The position numbers were made by a program, and so were the translations under genes. Positions 54,187-63,997 of a stretch of DNA of 64,000 nt are shown here, piece by piece (the first letter of the stretch is position 1; each line of letters begins with the position of its first letter). The notes under the pieces are model-generated. The model was not told the origin of the DNA. It made no database searches and was given only the letters and a program-made list of their open reading frames with translations. This stretch comes from Streptococcus henryi DSM 19005 (lineage in GTDB: Bacteria; Bacillota; Bacilli; Lactobacillales; Streptococcaceae), in contig NZ_AQYA01000036.1 in the NCBI RefSeq assembly GCF_000376985.1, forward strand, positions 156,348 through 220,347. The letters are read 5' to 3'.

Positions 54187-55422
54187 ATGTTTAAGAAAAT
54201 AATGTCTGTAGCCTTAGCCTACGTTGGAATTATTGTAGGCGCGGGTCTTTCTTCAGGGCAAGATTTAATGCAATATTTTATTAGTTTCGGTAAATGGGGC
54301 TTAATTGGGGTCATAGTTTTAGGTATTTTAAATGCCATTTTTGGGCGCATCATTGTTACTCTTGGAAGTTATTACCGTTCTAATGATCATTCGGAAGTGC
54401 TTTCGAAGATATCTCATCCAATCACTAATTGGATTTTAGATATTTCTCTGGTTATTTCTTGTTTTGTCATAGGTTTCGTCATGATTGCTGGAGCTGGTTC
54501 TAATCTCAATCAACAATTTGGATTACCTATATGGATTGGAGCATTAATCTGTGCACTTTTAGTTATATCTGTAAGTTTTCTGGATTTTGAAAAAATAACC
54601 AATATCATCGGAATCTTTACACCTATAGTTATTGTCATGATTGTCATTATTGCTGGACATACTCTTCTTGGACAAAATTTTGATTTGAATCAGTTGCATC
54701 ATTCGGCAGTAGCTATGGAATCTCCAATGCCTAATATTTGGATGTCTGTCATTAACTACTTTGCTCTTTGCGTCATGACAGGGGTGTCTATGGCATTCGT
54801 CTTAGGCGGTTCCATTATCCGTATCGGCGTTGCTGAAAAAGGTGGGACTATCGGTGGAAGTATCGTTGGCTTTATCATCGCTCTAGCTTCCTTTGTTCTA
54901 TTTACCAGAGTTGACCAGTTATCTGGTGTAGATATTCCTATGCTAGTTTTAGCAAATGAAGTTCACCCTTGGTTTGCCTTTTTATACGCTATTGTTGTAT
55001 TCGGACTTATATTTAATACAGCTTTTAGTCTATACTACGCCTTAGCCAAACGCTTAGCCGGTGAAAGTGAGCCTCGTTTTAAATTATACCTTATTATTTC
55101 CGTTACTATTGGCTTTGCTTTGTCATTTCTAGGTTTCAGGGAACTTGTTGGACTCATGTATCCTGCTTTGGGTTATATCGGACTCGTTATGCTTCTAGTT
55201 TTATCTTCTGCCTGGATTCGTGAAAAAAATAATGTTCAGGAAGAAAAACAGTTAAGACGTCGTATGATTAAACTTATATCAAAGAAACATAAAAAAGATC
55301 AAATCTTCACTATTGCTGATAAAAAAGAATACCAAAACCTTAGCGAAGAGTCGAACGTCCAAACGGAGACAATTAAAATAGATATTCATGATTTTGTCCA
55401 GCAAGAACTGAGCAGTATCTAA
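54187..55422 (+). CDS. YkvI-family membrane transporter
   Basis: 411 residues with about ten hydrophobic segments up to residue 345, resembling the YkvI group of the amino acid-polyamine-cation-like fold. Start MFKKIMSVALAYVGIIVGAG with GLSSGQDLMQYF, the conserved first-helix break. The last 65 residues are a charged cytoplasmic tail. AAAGGAGG precedes the ATG. Substrate unknown. The upstream region has CTGACA and TATACC with an 18-base spacer. Confidence 0.85.
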   Translation: MFKKIMSVALAYVGIIVGAGLSSGQDLMQYFISFGKWGLIGVIVLGILNAIFGRIIVTLGSYYRSNDHSEVLSKISHPITNWILDISLVISCFVIGFVMIAGAGSNLNQQFGLPIWIGALICALLVISVSFLDFEKITNIIGIFTPIVIVMIVIIAGHTLLGQNFDLNQLHHSAVAMESPMPNIWMSVINYFALCVMTGVSMAFVLGGSIIRIGVAEKGGTIGGSIVGFIIALASFVLFTRVDQLSGVDIPMLVLANEVHPWFAFLYAIVVFGLIFNTAFSLYYALAKRLAGESEPRFKLYLIISVTIGFALSFLGFRELVGLMYPALGYIGLVMLLVLSSAWIREKNNVQEEKQLRRRMIKLISKKHKKDQIFTIADKKEYQNLSEESNVQTETIKIDIHDFVQQELSSI

Positions 55423-55429
55423 ACAATAT

Positions 55430-55458
55430 AAAAAGGAACTCATCTGAGCTCCTTTTTA
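55430..55458. terminator. Bidirectional terminator between YkvI-like and HIT genes
   Basis: AAAAAGGAACTC pairs with GAGCTCCTTTTT around a 4-base loop. Confidence 0.85.
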
Positions 55459-55471
55459 TATTTGACTTAAT

Positions 55472-55867
55472 CTAGCCATTCAAATCACTCTTTATGATAC
55501 TTTCAAATTTATCTCTCGGAAAAGATTTAAGATCAACATTTATAGCTTCCCAGAATCCGTCATTAGCATACCTAGGAATCAGGTGGCTATGAAAGTGCGT
55601 TCCATCATCCATTACTTTTCCATTATTACTTGCTATCGTAATTCCAAGTATTTCAGAATATAACTCCATTTTTTCAATCAATTTTGATTGAAAATTGATT
55701 AAATCTAGCTTTTCCATGTTGCTAAGTTCACTGATTGACATACAGTGACGTTTTGAAATGACCAATAGGTGGCCTTCTTGAATAGGGTCTATATCCCAAA
55801 CTGCGAAAAAATAATCTGAGCTTGCTATCTGATCACTATCTAATAAAGAACAGAATATACAGGTCAT
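55472..55867 (-). CDS. HIT-family hydrolase
   Basis: 131-residue nucleotide hydrolase or transferase. Histidine triad visible as THFHSHLIPRY (HxHxH) near residue 94, preceded by ASNNGKVMDDGTHF. N-terminal CIFCSLL has the two Cys seen in many HIT proteins. AAGGAGA precedes the ATG. Typical substrate is a nucleoside phosphoramidate or dinucleoside polyphosphate; not assignable here. Confidence 0.92.
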   Translation of the reverse strand: MTCIFCSLLDSDQIASSDYFFAVWDIDPIQEGHLLVISKRHCMSISELSNMEKLDLINFQSKLIEKMELYSEILGITIASNNGKVMDDGTHFHSHLIPRYANDGFWEAINVDLKSFPRDKFESIIKSDLNG

Positions 55868-55901
55868 TACAATCTCCTTAAAAAATTTAATAGCTTATAA
55901 G

Positions 55902-55929
55902 AAAAAGTCTGGGTAAAAACTCAGACTTT
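55902..55929 (-). terminator. Terminator of the flavoprotein reductase gene
   Basis: AAAGTCTGAGT pairs with ACCCAGACTTT on the minus strand, followed by T. Confidence 0.8.
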
Positions 55930-55948
55930 ACTTTTTTTATCACAAATA

Positions 55949-57466
55949 TTATTTTACGTAAGCTGCCGCTTGAGTACCTGCTTGACGTCCAAAGATAACA
56001 ATATCCGCTACGGCATTACCACCCATACGGTTGCTTCCGTGAACACCACCAGTTACTTCACCTGCTGCGAAAAGACCTGGAATTGCTGAACCATCTTCTT
56101 TCAAGACTTCAGTGTTTGTGTTGATCTTAAGACCACCCATTGTGTGGTGGATACCAGGTGAAACTTTGATTGCATAGTATGGCGCTTTAGACATATCACG
56201 GTCCATACCAGTGTTACGTCCAAACTCTGTATCATTCTTATCTGCAACATATTTGTTCCAAGATTCTACAGTAGCTTTCAAGTTCTCTTCAGAAACACCG
56301 ATTTCTTTTGCCAATTCTTCAATAGTATCAGCTTTAACAGTCATACCTTTTTCTTCGTAAGTATCAATTGATTTAGAATGTTCACGAAGGTCTTGGTCGA
56401 AGACTACATAAGCGTATCCTTCTGGAAGAGCATTAATTGCTGCAGATACGTTATCACGTGTTTCCATTTCGTTGTAGAAACGTTTACCTTGAGCATTAAC
56501 AAGGATAGCACCCTCACCACGGATTGCTTCAGAAACAAGGAATGGTTCCTTTCCTTTTTCTTGATAAACAGTTGGGTGAATTTGAATTTGATCAAGTTGA
56601 ACTGTCGCTGCACCTAATTTTTGTGCAAGGGCAATACCATCACCTGTTGCACCTTCTTGGTTAGTTGTTACATAACCATCCAACTCAGGTTTCAACTTAG
56701 TAATCATTTCCATATTAGCACCGAAACCACCAGCAGCATCTACAACAGCTTTGGCAGAAACAGTTTTCTTCTTACTTTCAACAGTCACTTTTACACCAGC
56801 AGCTGCACCGTCTTTTTCAATGATTTCTGTAACATCAGAATTTACAAAAATTGGAATTTCATTTTCCATCAAGTTATTGTAAAGACCATCAACAAGGTAA
56901 CCACCTACGGCAGAACCATCAGCTGGACGATGGATACGAGCTACAGAGAAACCACCTGAGAAACTGATATCGCTTAGAGTGATACCAATGCTATCCAACC
57001 AGTCAATAGCTTCAGCTGAATTATCAACCATGTAACGAAGCAATTCTGGATCGTTAGTTCCTTTACCACCTTTAAGACTTTCTTCATAGAAAAGGTCGTT
57101 TGTATCTTCGATACCTTGTTCTTTTTGGAACTTAGTTTCTGAAGCATTCATACCACCTGAAGATTTAGTAGTATTCCCGCCGATAACTGGCATTTTTTCA
57201 AAAATAGCTACGCTTGCACCTGCTTGTTTTGCAGCAATTGCAGCTGTCATCCCTGCACCACCAGAACCAATCACGACAACATCATAGCTATCTTTTAATT
57301 CTTTTGGATCTGTGTATTCTTTTACAGAAGCACCAGATACAACTTCTTCACTTGAACTAGATGTACTTGATGTTTCTGATTCTTTGGCTGTTTTAGAACC
57401 ACAAGCTACCAACAAAACGGTAAACATGGCTGCTAAAAACGCTAACCAAATGCTCTTTTTCTTCAT
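55949..57466 (-). CDS. Extracellular flavoprotein reductase lipoprotein (fumarate/urocanate reductase-like)
   Basis: 505 residues. Lipobox LLVACGS (Cys22) and a Ser/Thr/Glu-rich spacer, then an FAD-binding domain with YDVVVIGSGGAGMTAAIAA near 58. Also GGNTTKSSGGMNAS, the active-site region SPGIHHTMGG and final GSNRMGGNAVADIVIFGRQA. The fold is that of flavocytochrome c fumarate reductases, but there is no heme or FMN-binding domain. A lipid-anchored reductase outside the membrane suggests extracellular respiration-like electron disposal to fumarate, urocanate or a related enoate. AAAGGAGA precedes the ATG. Acceptor is unknown. Confidence 0.9.
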   Translation of the reverse strand: MKKKSIWLAFLAAMFTVLLVACGSKTAKESETSSTSSSSEEVVSGASVKEYTDPKELKDSYDVVVIGSGGAGMTAAIAAKQAGASVAIFEKMPVIGGNTTKSSGGMNASETKFQKEQGIEDTNDLFYEESLKGGKGTNDPELLRYMVDNSAEAIDWLDSIGITLSDISFSGGFSVARIHRPADGSAVGGYLVDGLYNNLMENEIPIFVNSDVTEIIEKDGAAAGVKVTVESKKKTVSAKAVVDAAGGFGANMEMITKLKPELDGYVTTNQEGATGDGIALAQKLGAATVQLDQIQIHPTVYQEKGKEPFLVSEAIRGEGAILVNAQGKRFYNEMETRDNVSAAINALPEGYAYVVFDQDLREHSKSIDTYEEKGMTVKADTIEELAKEIGVSEENLKATVESWNKYVADKNDTEFGRNTGMDRDMSKAPYYAIKVSPGIHHTMGGLKINTNTEVLKEDGSAIPGLFAAGEVTGGVHGSNRMGGNAVADIVIFGRQAGTQAAAYVK

Positions 57467-57813
57467 CTTAAATCTCCTTTTTTTAATTATTGTGATAAAA
57501 AGATCTGAAACTATTATACCTTAATTTATCGATTTTTGCATCCCCTTTCATAAAAAAACGTTCAGTTTTTTAATATTTTTATAAAATATATTGTTTACTT
57601 TTAACCTGATATCGACAAATAACTCATACCTTTTATTCAAAAAATGAGTGCTAATGAAGTTAATATTAAGTCTATTTTATATTCAATTTAATAAAAAAAT
57701 TGATTGCAATCAAATTTTAATGAAATGAGGATTTTGATAAAAGGGAATAAAAATAAGGAATTGCAAAATTCAATTCCTTATTTTTTTCTAAATATTTTAT
57801 GCTTTAAGATATC
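57467..57813. other. AT-rich 347-bp gap upstream of the reductase, with an FNR-like palindrome
   Basis: No gene. A TATAAT box of the reductase promoter lies near 57515-57520 (minus strand). TTGATTGCAATCAA at 57700-57713 is a perfect match to the FNR/Flp consensus TTGAT-N4-ATCAA, but is about 180 bases from that box. Confidence 0.45.
57752..57783. terminator. Terminator of prfC
   Basis: AATAAGGAATTG pairs with CAATTCCTTATT; A and T runs on both sides. Confidence 0.85.
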
Positions 57814-59358
57814 CTACATCTTTTCTTCTAGACTAACATCAGGATACTTATCCGCAAACCAGCGTAGGGCAAAATCATTTTCAAAGAGGAAGACTGGTTG
57901 GTCAAAGCGGTCTTTAGCCAGAATATTACGGCTTGAAGACATACGTTCGTCCAAATCTTCTGGCTTAATCCAGCGTACAGTCTTTTTACCCATAGGTGTC
58001 ATAACTACTTCAGCATTATATTCACCTTCCATACGATGTTTGAAAACTTCAAACTGAAGTTGACCAACAGCACCAAGCATGTACTCGCCAGTTTGATAGT
58101 TTTTATAGAGCTGGATGGCACCTTCTTGCACCAATTGCTCAATACCCTTATGGAATGATTTTTGCTTCATGACATTTTTAGCAGAAACCTTCATGAAGAG
58201 CTCAGGTGTAAAGGTTGGCAGTGGTTCGAATTCAAATTTATTCTTACCAACAGTCAGAGTATCACCAACTTGATAAGTTCCTGTATCATAAACCCCGATG
58301 ATATCACCAGCGACAGCATTTTCTACGTTTTCACGAGATTCAGCCATGAATTGAGTTACATTTGATAGTTTAGCACCTTTTCCAGTACGTGTTAAATTAA
58401 CACTCATACCGCGTTCAAATTCACCTGAAACAATACGTACAAAAGCAATACGGTCGCGGTGACGAGGGTCCATGTTGGCTTGGATTTTAAAGACAAAACC
58501 TGAGAAGTCCTTGTTATGAGGGGCAATCATCTCACCATCAGTCGTCTTGTGCCCGTGTGGTTCTGGTGCAAATTCTAAGAAAGTATCCAAGAAAGTTTGC
58601 ACACCAAAGTTAGTAAGAGCTGATCCAAAGAAGACCGGCGTCAGTTCACCGGCAAGAATAGCTTCTTCTGAGAATTCATTCCCAGCCTCTTGAAGCAATT
58701 CAATATCTTCCAAAACTTGTTCATAGAAAGGATTGTTAGCAAAAAGCTCCGCCCCTTTTTCAAGGTCTGCAAAACGCTCATCACCCTTGTAGAGTTCTAG
58801 TCGTTGATTGTGTAAATCATAGAGCCCTTCAAAAGCTTTCCCCATACCAATTGGCCAGTTCATTGGATAACTAGCAATACCGAGAACCTCTTCCAACTCT
58901 TCCAAGAGATCAAGCGGTTCACGCCCATCACGGTCCAATTTATTGATAAAGGTAAAAACAGGGATGTTACGGTGTTTAACAACCTCAAAAAGCTTTTTAG
59001 TTTGAGCCTCAATACCCTTAGCAGAGTCTACTACCATGACAGCAGCATCCACGGCCATAAGGGTACGGTAAGTATCTTCAGAGAAGTCCTCGTGCCCAGG
59101 CGTATCAAGGATATTGACGCGCTTACCAGCATAATCAAATTGCATAACTGATGATGTTACAGAGATACCACGCTGTTTCTCAATATCCATCCAGTCAGAC
59201 TTAGCAAAATTCCCTGTCTTTTTCCCCTTAACAGTACCTGCTTCACGAATTTCACCACCAAAATAAAGCAATTGCTCAGTTATAGTCGTTTTACCAGCAT
59301 CCGGGTGACTGATGATGGCAAAAGTACGGCGCTTTTTAATATCGTCTTGAATTGTCAT
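57814..59358 (-). CDS. prfC: Peptide chain release factor 3
   Basis: GTPase that recycles RF1/RF2, 514 residues. Motifs: [17 protein letters not shown] (P-loop near 20), [18 protein letters not shown]3-specific C-terminal part ends [29 protein letters not shown] precedes the ATG. Length and motifs separate it from EF-G and tetracycline-resistance GTPases. Monocistronic. Confidence 0.97.
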   Translation of the reverse strand: MTIQDDIKKRRTFAIISHPDAGKTTITEQLLYFGGEIREAGTVKGKKTGNFAKSDWMDIEKQRGISVTSSVMQFDYAGKRVNILDTPGHEDFSEDTYRTLMAVDAAVMVVDSAKGIEAQTKKLFEVVKHRNIPVFTFINKLDRDGREPLDLLEELEEVLGIASYPMNWPIGMGKAFEGLYDLHNQRLELYKGDERFADLEKGAELFANNPFYEQVLEDIELLQEAGNEFSEEAILAGELTPVFFGSALTNFGVQTFLDTFLEFAPEPHGHKTTDGEMIAPHNKDFSGFVFKIQANMDPRHRDRIAFVRIVSGEFERGMSVNLTRTGKGAKLSNVTQFMAESRENVENAVAGDIIGVYDTGTYQVGDTLTVGKNKFEFEPLPTFTPELFMKVSAKNVMKQKSFHKGIEQLVQEGAIQLYKNYQTGEYMLGAVGQLQFEVFKHRMEGEYNAEVVMTPMGKKTVRWIKPEDLDERMSSSRNILAKDRFDQPVFLFENDFALRWFADKYPDVSLEEKM

Positions 59359-59465
59359 TTTTCTTCCTTTACTTGATTTCTATATTTCTTGGTCAATAGC
59401 AGAGCTGAACTCTGGTTTACATTTCTACATAGGACTTACTTCCCTTGTTCATTTTGAGCGCATAC

Positions 59466-59493
59466 AAAAAGAGCTGCGCTTTGCAGCTCTTTT
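59466..59493 (-). terminator. Terminator between TIGR02206 gene and prfC
   Basis: AAAAGAGCTGC pairs with GCAGCTCTTTT across a 5-base loop. Confidence 0.9.
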
Positions 59494-59583
59494 ATTATAA
59501 CGAAAAATCGCTCTACTGGCAATGATTACCAACCAGTCTAGTCAAAAATAGTCATATTTATATCTAGTCTTCAATAACCTAAA

Positions 59584-60273
59584 TTATAATTTATTTTGAA
59601 AAATACCTAGAGAATCACCATTCAATCTTAAACAAAGATTATCAACTAGGAGCATCAAACTTGAGAGCCCAACTGTTACTAAGAAAATATTAAGAATTGG
59701 CTGTCTACTTTGAATCACAGGAAAATCCATAATAAAACCATAATTTGCCCTTAGAAGCATATTGACAACAGCCAAAAAGCTATTCAAACTTAGATTATAG
59801 AGAAAAACAGATTTAGCAGTTAAATTTCCCATCTCATAATAGGTCAGCAAATATGCTATGCTATTGACCAAAAGAGCTAAATGACCTATTACATATGAAA
59901 AATTAGTCACATGTGGGAATCCAAATGGGTCGAAAACAGGAAATGCCAAAGCCATAAATGAACCTATCGGAGCCATAATCATGAGAAACTGCTTAAATCG
60001 ATGTCGATTAGGTAATAGAAAAAAACCAAACATGGCAATGCGACAATGATAAAATGGCAGAGCTTCCTTTAACGGACCTCCTGCACTCAAATACCAAGAA
60101 TAGAGCACTATCATCTGAACTAGCTGAATTAACTTAAAAGTTTTCTTGAAGTCCTCATTTTGATAGTACTTAAAAGTTAGATATAAGAGCAAAACCACTA
60201 ATATCGTACCCAAGCTATACCAATTCGCATCTAGTTTTGGGGGGCTTGAGGGAAAGATTGCAAAAAATTTCAT
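59584..60273 (-). CDS. TIGR02206-type integral membrane protein
   Basis: 229 residues with six to seven hydrophobic segments. The motif FYHCRIAMFGFFLLPNRH and the distribution of segments resemble the YwaF/TIGR02206 group of unknown function. Weak ribosome-binding site GTGGAT. It lies just downstream of murF's terminator on the same strand. No catalytic residues recognised. Confidence 0.75.
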   Translation of the reverse strand: MKFFAIFPSSPPKLDANWYSLGTILVVLLLYLTFKYYQNEDFKKTFKLIQLVQMIVLYSWYLSAGGPLKEALPFYHCRIAMFGFFLLPNRHRFKQFLMIMAPIGSFMALAFPVFDPFGFPHVTNFSYVIGHLALLVNSIAYLLTYYEMGNLTAKSVFLYNLSLNSFLAVVNMLLRANYGFIMDFPVIQSRQPILNIFLVTVGLSSLMLLVDNLCLRLNGDSLGIFQNKL

Positions 60274-60350
60274 AATAATTTATCCACTTTTTCTTTCTAC
60301 TTCAATTATATTACACATGAATTTTAATCACAAATAAGCGTTAAAACGAA

Positions 60351-60376
60351 AAATCTCCACTTCAGCATGGAGATTT
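60351..60376 (-). terminator. Terminator of murF
   Basis: AAATCTCCA pairs with TGGAGATTT; T-rich tract follows on the minus strand. Confidence 0.85.
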
Positions 60377-60384
60377 CAGTTCAT

Positions 60385-61749
60385 TTAGTTTTCCAATGCT
60401 TCAACAACCTTAGCCAAATTCATTGAATTCGATCCTTTTAGAAGGATTTGATCTCTTGATTCTATGACTTCCTTCATTTTAGAAACCAATTGCTCAAATT
60501 GATCTTCTTCAGCTGTTTTCTTAAAGAAATAAACTTTTCCAATAGGAAACATCTGACTAGCTAATTGAGCTAATTCAGCAATATCTTCACCATAAAAGAC
60601 TAGAGTATCCAAAACATCTGGAGCTAAGCTAGTTATCATTTGAGTATGCATTGCAACAGACTCTTCTCCTAATTCTTTCATGTCTGCCAGTACAGCAATT
60701 TTCTTACCACCTTCGTTAGCTGGAATGGAAGAAAATGTTTCTAAAATCAAACGCATAGCAGTCGGATTCGCGTTATAAACATCAGAAAGAATATCAGCCC
60801 CATTTGCCGCTTTCTTCCACTCTGTACGATTACGGGTCAATTCCAATTGCTCAAGTGCATCAACAATATCTTCATCTGCAACAGCCAAAAGTTTACCGAC
60901 ATAAGCAGCTACCATAGCATTTGTCGCATTGTATTTCCCAGGAACTGGCAAAGTCACTGCTTGCTCCAAAACATTTGTAGTAAATGTTAGGGATTCCTTC
61001 CGCTCCTCAAGATCTTTCACGTAGATTTCAGCTCCTTGACCAAAGCGAATAACCATTTGATTATCAGGAAGATAAGGGTTGATAATATCATCTTGAGGAA
61101 CAATCAAAATCCCATCAGAATCCATTCCTGATGTTATCTGCATTTTACCTTTTGCAATTTTATCTCTGCTGCCAAAATATTCTAAATGCGCCTCACCGAT
61201 AAGGGTCACTACAGCAATACGTGGCTTAGCAATATCAGATAAAAGCTTAATGTCACCCATGTGATCCTGTCCCATTTCCAAGACAATTTTTTCCGTATCC
61301 TCTGGCATGTGAAGAACAGTATATGGAAGACCAATTTCGTTATTGTAATTTCCTTGAGTTTTATAGGTTTTATAGGTAGATGAAAGCACTGCTGCAATCA
61401 TGTCCTTAGTGCTGGTTTTACCATTAGATCCTGTAACTGCAATGACATCAACACGCATTTTTTCTAAATAAAAGGCTGCTAATTTTTGTAGCGCAGCTAA
61501 GCAATCATCAACTAGAATGTAAGGATAGCCAACAATCTCTTTTTCTGAAAGAGTAGCGACAGCTCCATTTTCAAAAGCTATATTGATAAAGTCATGACCA
61601 TCTCTGACTCCCTTAAGTGGGAGAAAGATATCTCCTGGTCCAATTTTACGACTATCAAATTCAATACTATTCAGTGGGACGTCATCAAAATCTGTGATAG
61701 TGTTTTTAGCATCAACTGCTTTGGCCACTTCATGTAATGTTAATTTCAT
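60385..61749 (-). CDS. murF: UDP-N-acetylmuramoyl-tripeptide--D-alanyl-D-alanine ligase
   Basis: Adds D-Ala-D-Ala to the cell-wall precursor; ATP-dependent Mur ligase of 454 residues. ATP site VTGSNGKTSTKDM near 110, conserved QGNYNNEIGLPYT, LEMGQDHMGDI, and SDVYNANPTAM in the C-terminal domain. CAAAGGAAA precedes the ATG. Ddl, which makes its D-Ala-D-Ala substrate, is the next gene upstream, 0.6 kb away, but a terminator and a repeat element separate the two. Confidence 0.97.
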   Translation of the reverse strand: MKLTLHEVAKAVDAKNTITDFDDVPLNSIEFDSRKIGPGDIFLPLKGVRDGHDFINIAFENGAVATLSEKEIVGYPYILVDDCLAALQKLAAFYLEKMRVDVIAVTGSNGKTSTKDMIAAVLSSTYKTYKTQGNYNNEIGLPYTVLHMPEDTEKIVLEMGQDHMGDIKLLSDIAKPRIAVVTLIGEAHLEYFGSRDKIAKGKMQITSGMDSDGILIVPQDDIINPYLPDNQMVIRFGQGAEIYVKDLEERKESLTFTTNVLEQAVTLPVPGKYNATNAMVAAYVGKLLAVADEDIVDALEQLELTRNRTEWKKAANGADILSDVYNANPTAMRLILETFSSIPANEGGKKIAVLADMKELGEESVAMHTQMITSLAPDVLDTLVFYGEDIAELAQLASQMFPIGKVYFFKKTAEEDQFEQLVSKMKEVIESRDQILLKGSNSMNLAKVVEALEN

Positions 61750-62026
61750 ATTTTTTCCTTTGCAATAATAAAGCCTCTTGATAAAGATTTAAACCCATCT
61801 CATAGGCTAGAATAAGAATATTATAGCACAAGTTTTCATAGAAACCCAATTTCATAAAAAGAAGGTATCTTACCTCAAAAAATATATCAAAAGAAATCTA
61901 TTATCAAACAAGTCTTTACTTTTCGAATGAGTTCCTAAAAATCACTATAAACTTACTTACATAAGATATTTTTCATGCTCATAACATAAAAAATCAAAAA
62001 CAGCCGTGGAAGTGAGACAAAGGCAG

Positions 62027-62192
62027 TCTAGTCGCATGAAGAGCTTCCAGACAAGGAATTGAGTGTCGGAAGCTCCAAGAGTCTGTGGATAGACTCTTGG
62101 AGACGGTAAATTAAGAAAAGGTCTTTCAGTCAGTTCAGAGTACAGCAAGACCAAGGTGACGATGTATCAAAGCTCTTCAAATGGCAATAATA
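62027..62192. repeat. MITE-like element family 2, copy C (166 bp, with extra hairpin)
   Basis: Left TCTAGTCGCATGAAGAGCTT and right AGCTCTTCAAATGGCAATA are inverted. Shares AGAGTACAGCAAGACCAAGG and TGACGATGTATCAAA with the others. It contains an added perfect 12-bp hairpin, CTCCAAGAGTCT (62073-62084) with AGACTCTTGGAG (62091-62102). Confidence 0.7.
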
Positions 62193-62250
62193 GAATAGGT
62201 CAAATTAAAACTACCGTCTACCATTTTGGTTTTAAAAGAGTATAAACAAC

Positions 62251-62285
62251 AAGAAGGGCTAGAACAATAATATCCCAGCCCTCTT
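62251..62285 (-). terminator. Terminator of ddl
   Basis: AAGAGGGCTGGG pairs imperfectly with CTAGCCCTTCTT on the minus strand. Confidence 0.65.
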
Positions 62286-62348
62286 AATTATTATAAAATT
62301 ATCAATTACAAACAGCGAAGTAAAGGAATCAATTCCCCTATTCTTCGA

Positions 62349-63395
62349 CTAAATCAAATGACTTTCACGTTTCTCAAACATCTTCACAGCCAGACTAACC
62401 AACTCTTCAATTAAATCAGAATAAGCTAAGCCCATGTTTTCCCATAGAAGAGGATACATTGACCACTGTGTGAAACCTGGCATAGTATTTAATTCGTTAA
62501 GGTAAATATTACCATCCTCAGTCAAAAAGAAGTCACATCGTGAAAGACCACAACCTCCAATCGCTCTAAAAGCGATGCCTGCATATGATCTCATTTGCTC
62601 TACTATTTGAGCATCGATTTTTGCTGGAATAGCCATAGTGATCTTGTTATCAATATACTTAGCATCATAGTCATAAAAAGCTACATCTTTAACAACTTCT
62701 CCTGGAAGTGTTGTCTTCACCTCTTCATTACCAAGCAAACCAACTTCAATTTCACGAGCAACAACTCCTTGCTCAATTAAGATACGGCTATCGTATTTTA
62801 ATGCCAATGTAATAGCCGAACGTAATTCAAGTTCATCATTTGCTTTTGAAATACCAACAGAGGAACCCATATTAGCAGGTTTAACAAAAACAGGATACTC
62901 CAAATTACTATTAACTTGAGCAATTGCAGATTCAAGATCTGATCCTTCAAAATAAGTAACATAAGCTACTTGAGGCACTCCAGCAGATGCTAAAACTTGT
63001 TTTGTTGTAATTTTATCCATAGCTACACTAGAAGATAAAATATTTGTACCAACATAAGGCATTCTCAAAACTTCCAAAAATCCTTGAATAGAACCATCTT
63101 CACCCATAGGACCGTGAAGCACTGGAAAAACAACAGCCCCTTCTTCATAAATATCGCTAGGCTTAACCTTTTGACTATCTACAATTGAATTATTAGTCAT
63201 CAACTTTACATCTGAAGATGGGCAAGAATCAAATTCTTGAGTCTTAATAAAATCCCCATTTTGACTAATAAAGAAAGTTTTTACAAAAAATTTATCATAA
63301 TTAATGGCACGCATAACACTTTCAGCAGAAAGTACTGAAACCTCCCTCTCAGCTGAACGCCCACCATACAAAATCACTAATGTTTGTTTAGACAT
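62349..63395 (-). CDS. ddl: D-alanine--D-alanine ligase
   Basis: ATP-grasp ligase making D-Ala-D-Ala, 348 residues from [20 protein letters not shown]. Signatures [15 protein letters not shown] and [17 protein letters not shown], and the final [19 protein letters not shown]. Start 63395 has GGAAGAGAG upstream; an in-frame ATG at 63413 is less likely. In the known ligases the residue in the LYGG/EGxxG region separates D-Ala from D-Lac specificity; the sequence looks like a normal D-Ala enzyme. Confidence 0.96.
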   Translation of the reverse strand: MSKQTLVILYGGRSAEREVSVLSAESVMRAINYDKFFVKTFFISQNGDFIKTQEFDSCPSSDVKLMTNNSIVDSQKVKPSDIYEEGAVVFPVLHGPMGEDGSIQGFLEVLRMPYVGTNILSSSVAMDKITTKQVLASAGVPQVAYVTYFEGSDLESAIAQVNSNLEYPVFVKPANMGSSVGISKANDELELRSAITLALKYDSRILIEQGVVAREIEVGLLGNEEVKTTLPGEVVKDVAFYDYDAKYIDNKITMAIPAKIDAQIVEQMRSYAGIAFRAIGGCGLSRCDFFLTEDGNIYLNELNTMPGFTQWSMYPLLWENMGLAYSDLIEELVSLAVKMFEKRESHLI

Positions 63396-63650
63396 AATCT
63401 CTCTTCCATTCAAAAAATTCAGAAATAACCAAGTTCTATCTTACCACAAAGCATACACAATGAAAAGTAAATAATAATCAAAAAACAATGAAACTAGCTG
63501 ATAAAATAGAACGGAAATTTAAAAGCTACATTCTACCTCTAGAAGATGCAGAATATAGCCTGAAATAGCCTGATAAAAATCAACCAAATCATTAAATTGA
63601 AGTTTGCTTATCAAAAATACTTATATTTTGAAGTAAAAGTCAACAAAAAA

Positions 63651-63668
63651 AGATACCCAAAGGTATCT
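63651..63668 (-). terminator. Terminator of the tRNA cluster
   Basis: AGATACC-TTTG-GGTATCT on the minus strand followed by seven T, right after tRNA-Glu. Confidence 0.9.
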
Positions 63669-63673
63669 AAATA

Positions 63674-63745
63674 TAGTCCGTACGGGATTCGAACCCGTGT
63701 TACCGCCGTGAAAAGGCGGTGTCTTAACCCCTTGACCAACGGACC
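63674..63745 (-). tRNA. tRNA-Glu (anticodon TTC)
   Basis: 72 bases, acceptor GGTCCGT / ACGGACT, anticodon stem CCGCC-TTTTCAC-GGCGG, T arm GGGTTCGAATCCC. No encoded CCA. Last of four tRNAs in transcription order. Confidence 0.95.
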
Positions 63746-63751
63746 ATATAA

Positions 63752-63824
63752 TGCCGGCTACATGACTTGAACACGCGACCCTCTGATTACAAATCAGATG
63801 CTCTACCAACTGAGCTAAGCCGGC
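63752..63824 (-). tRNA. tRNA-Thr (anticodon TGT)
   Basis: 73 bases, acceptor GCCGGCT / AGCCGGC, anticodon loop TTTGTAA between TCTGA and TCAGA, T-loop GTTCAAGTC. Confidence 0.95.
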
Positions 63825-63835
63825 TCATCTCTTAA

Positions 63836-63917
63836 TGCGGGTTAAGGGACTTGAACCCCCACGCCCTTCGGCGCCAGATCCTAAATCTGGTGCGTCTGCC
63901 AATTCCGCCAAACCCGC
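63836..63917 (-). tRNA. tRNA-Leu (anticodon TAG)
   Basis: 82 bases with the long variable arm of class II tRNAs; acceptor GCGGGTT / AACCCGC, anticodon loop TTTAGGA. Confidence 0.95.
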
Positions 63918-63924
63918 AAATTTA

Positions 63925-63997
63925 TGACCCGTGCTGGGCTCGAACCAGCGACCCTTTGATTAAAAGTCAAATGCTCTACCGACTGAGCTAACGAGTC
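63925..63997 (-). tRNA. tRNA-Lys (anticodon TTT)
   Basis: 73 bases, GACTCGT / ACGGGTC acceptor, anticodon loop CTTTTAA, T arm CTGGTTCGAGCCCAG. First in transcription order within the window; the cluster probably continues beyond it (often after an rRNA operon in streptococci). Confidence 0.95.

Larger units (their letters stand above)
61750..62348. other. 599-bp gap between ddl and murF
   Basis: Holds the ddl terminator, a MITE-like repeat and AT-rich sequence with the murF promoter region. Small frames within the repeat are not gene-like. Confidence 0.6.

Noticed and set aside
55371..55385. AACGGAGACAATT, identical to part of the micro-ORF core DNA, inside the YkvI-like gene
   Set aside because: It is read in another frame within a long coding sequence; chance match.
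61957..62154. 65-codon minus-strand open frame in the ddl-murF gap
   Set aside because: It lies in a MITE-like repeat, lacks a ribosome-binding site and has no protein-like composition.
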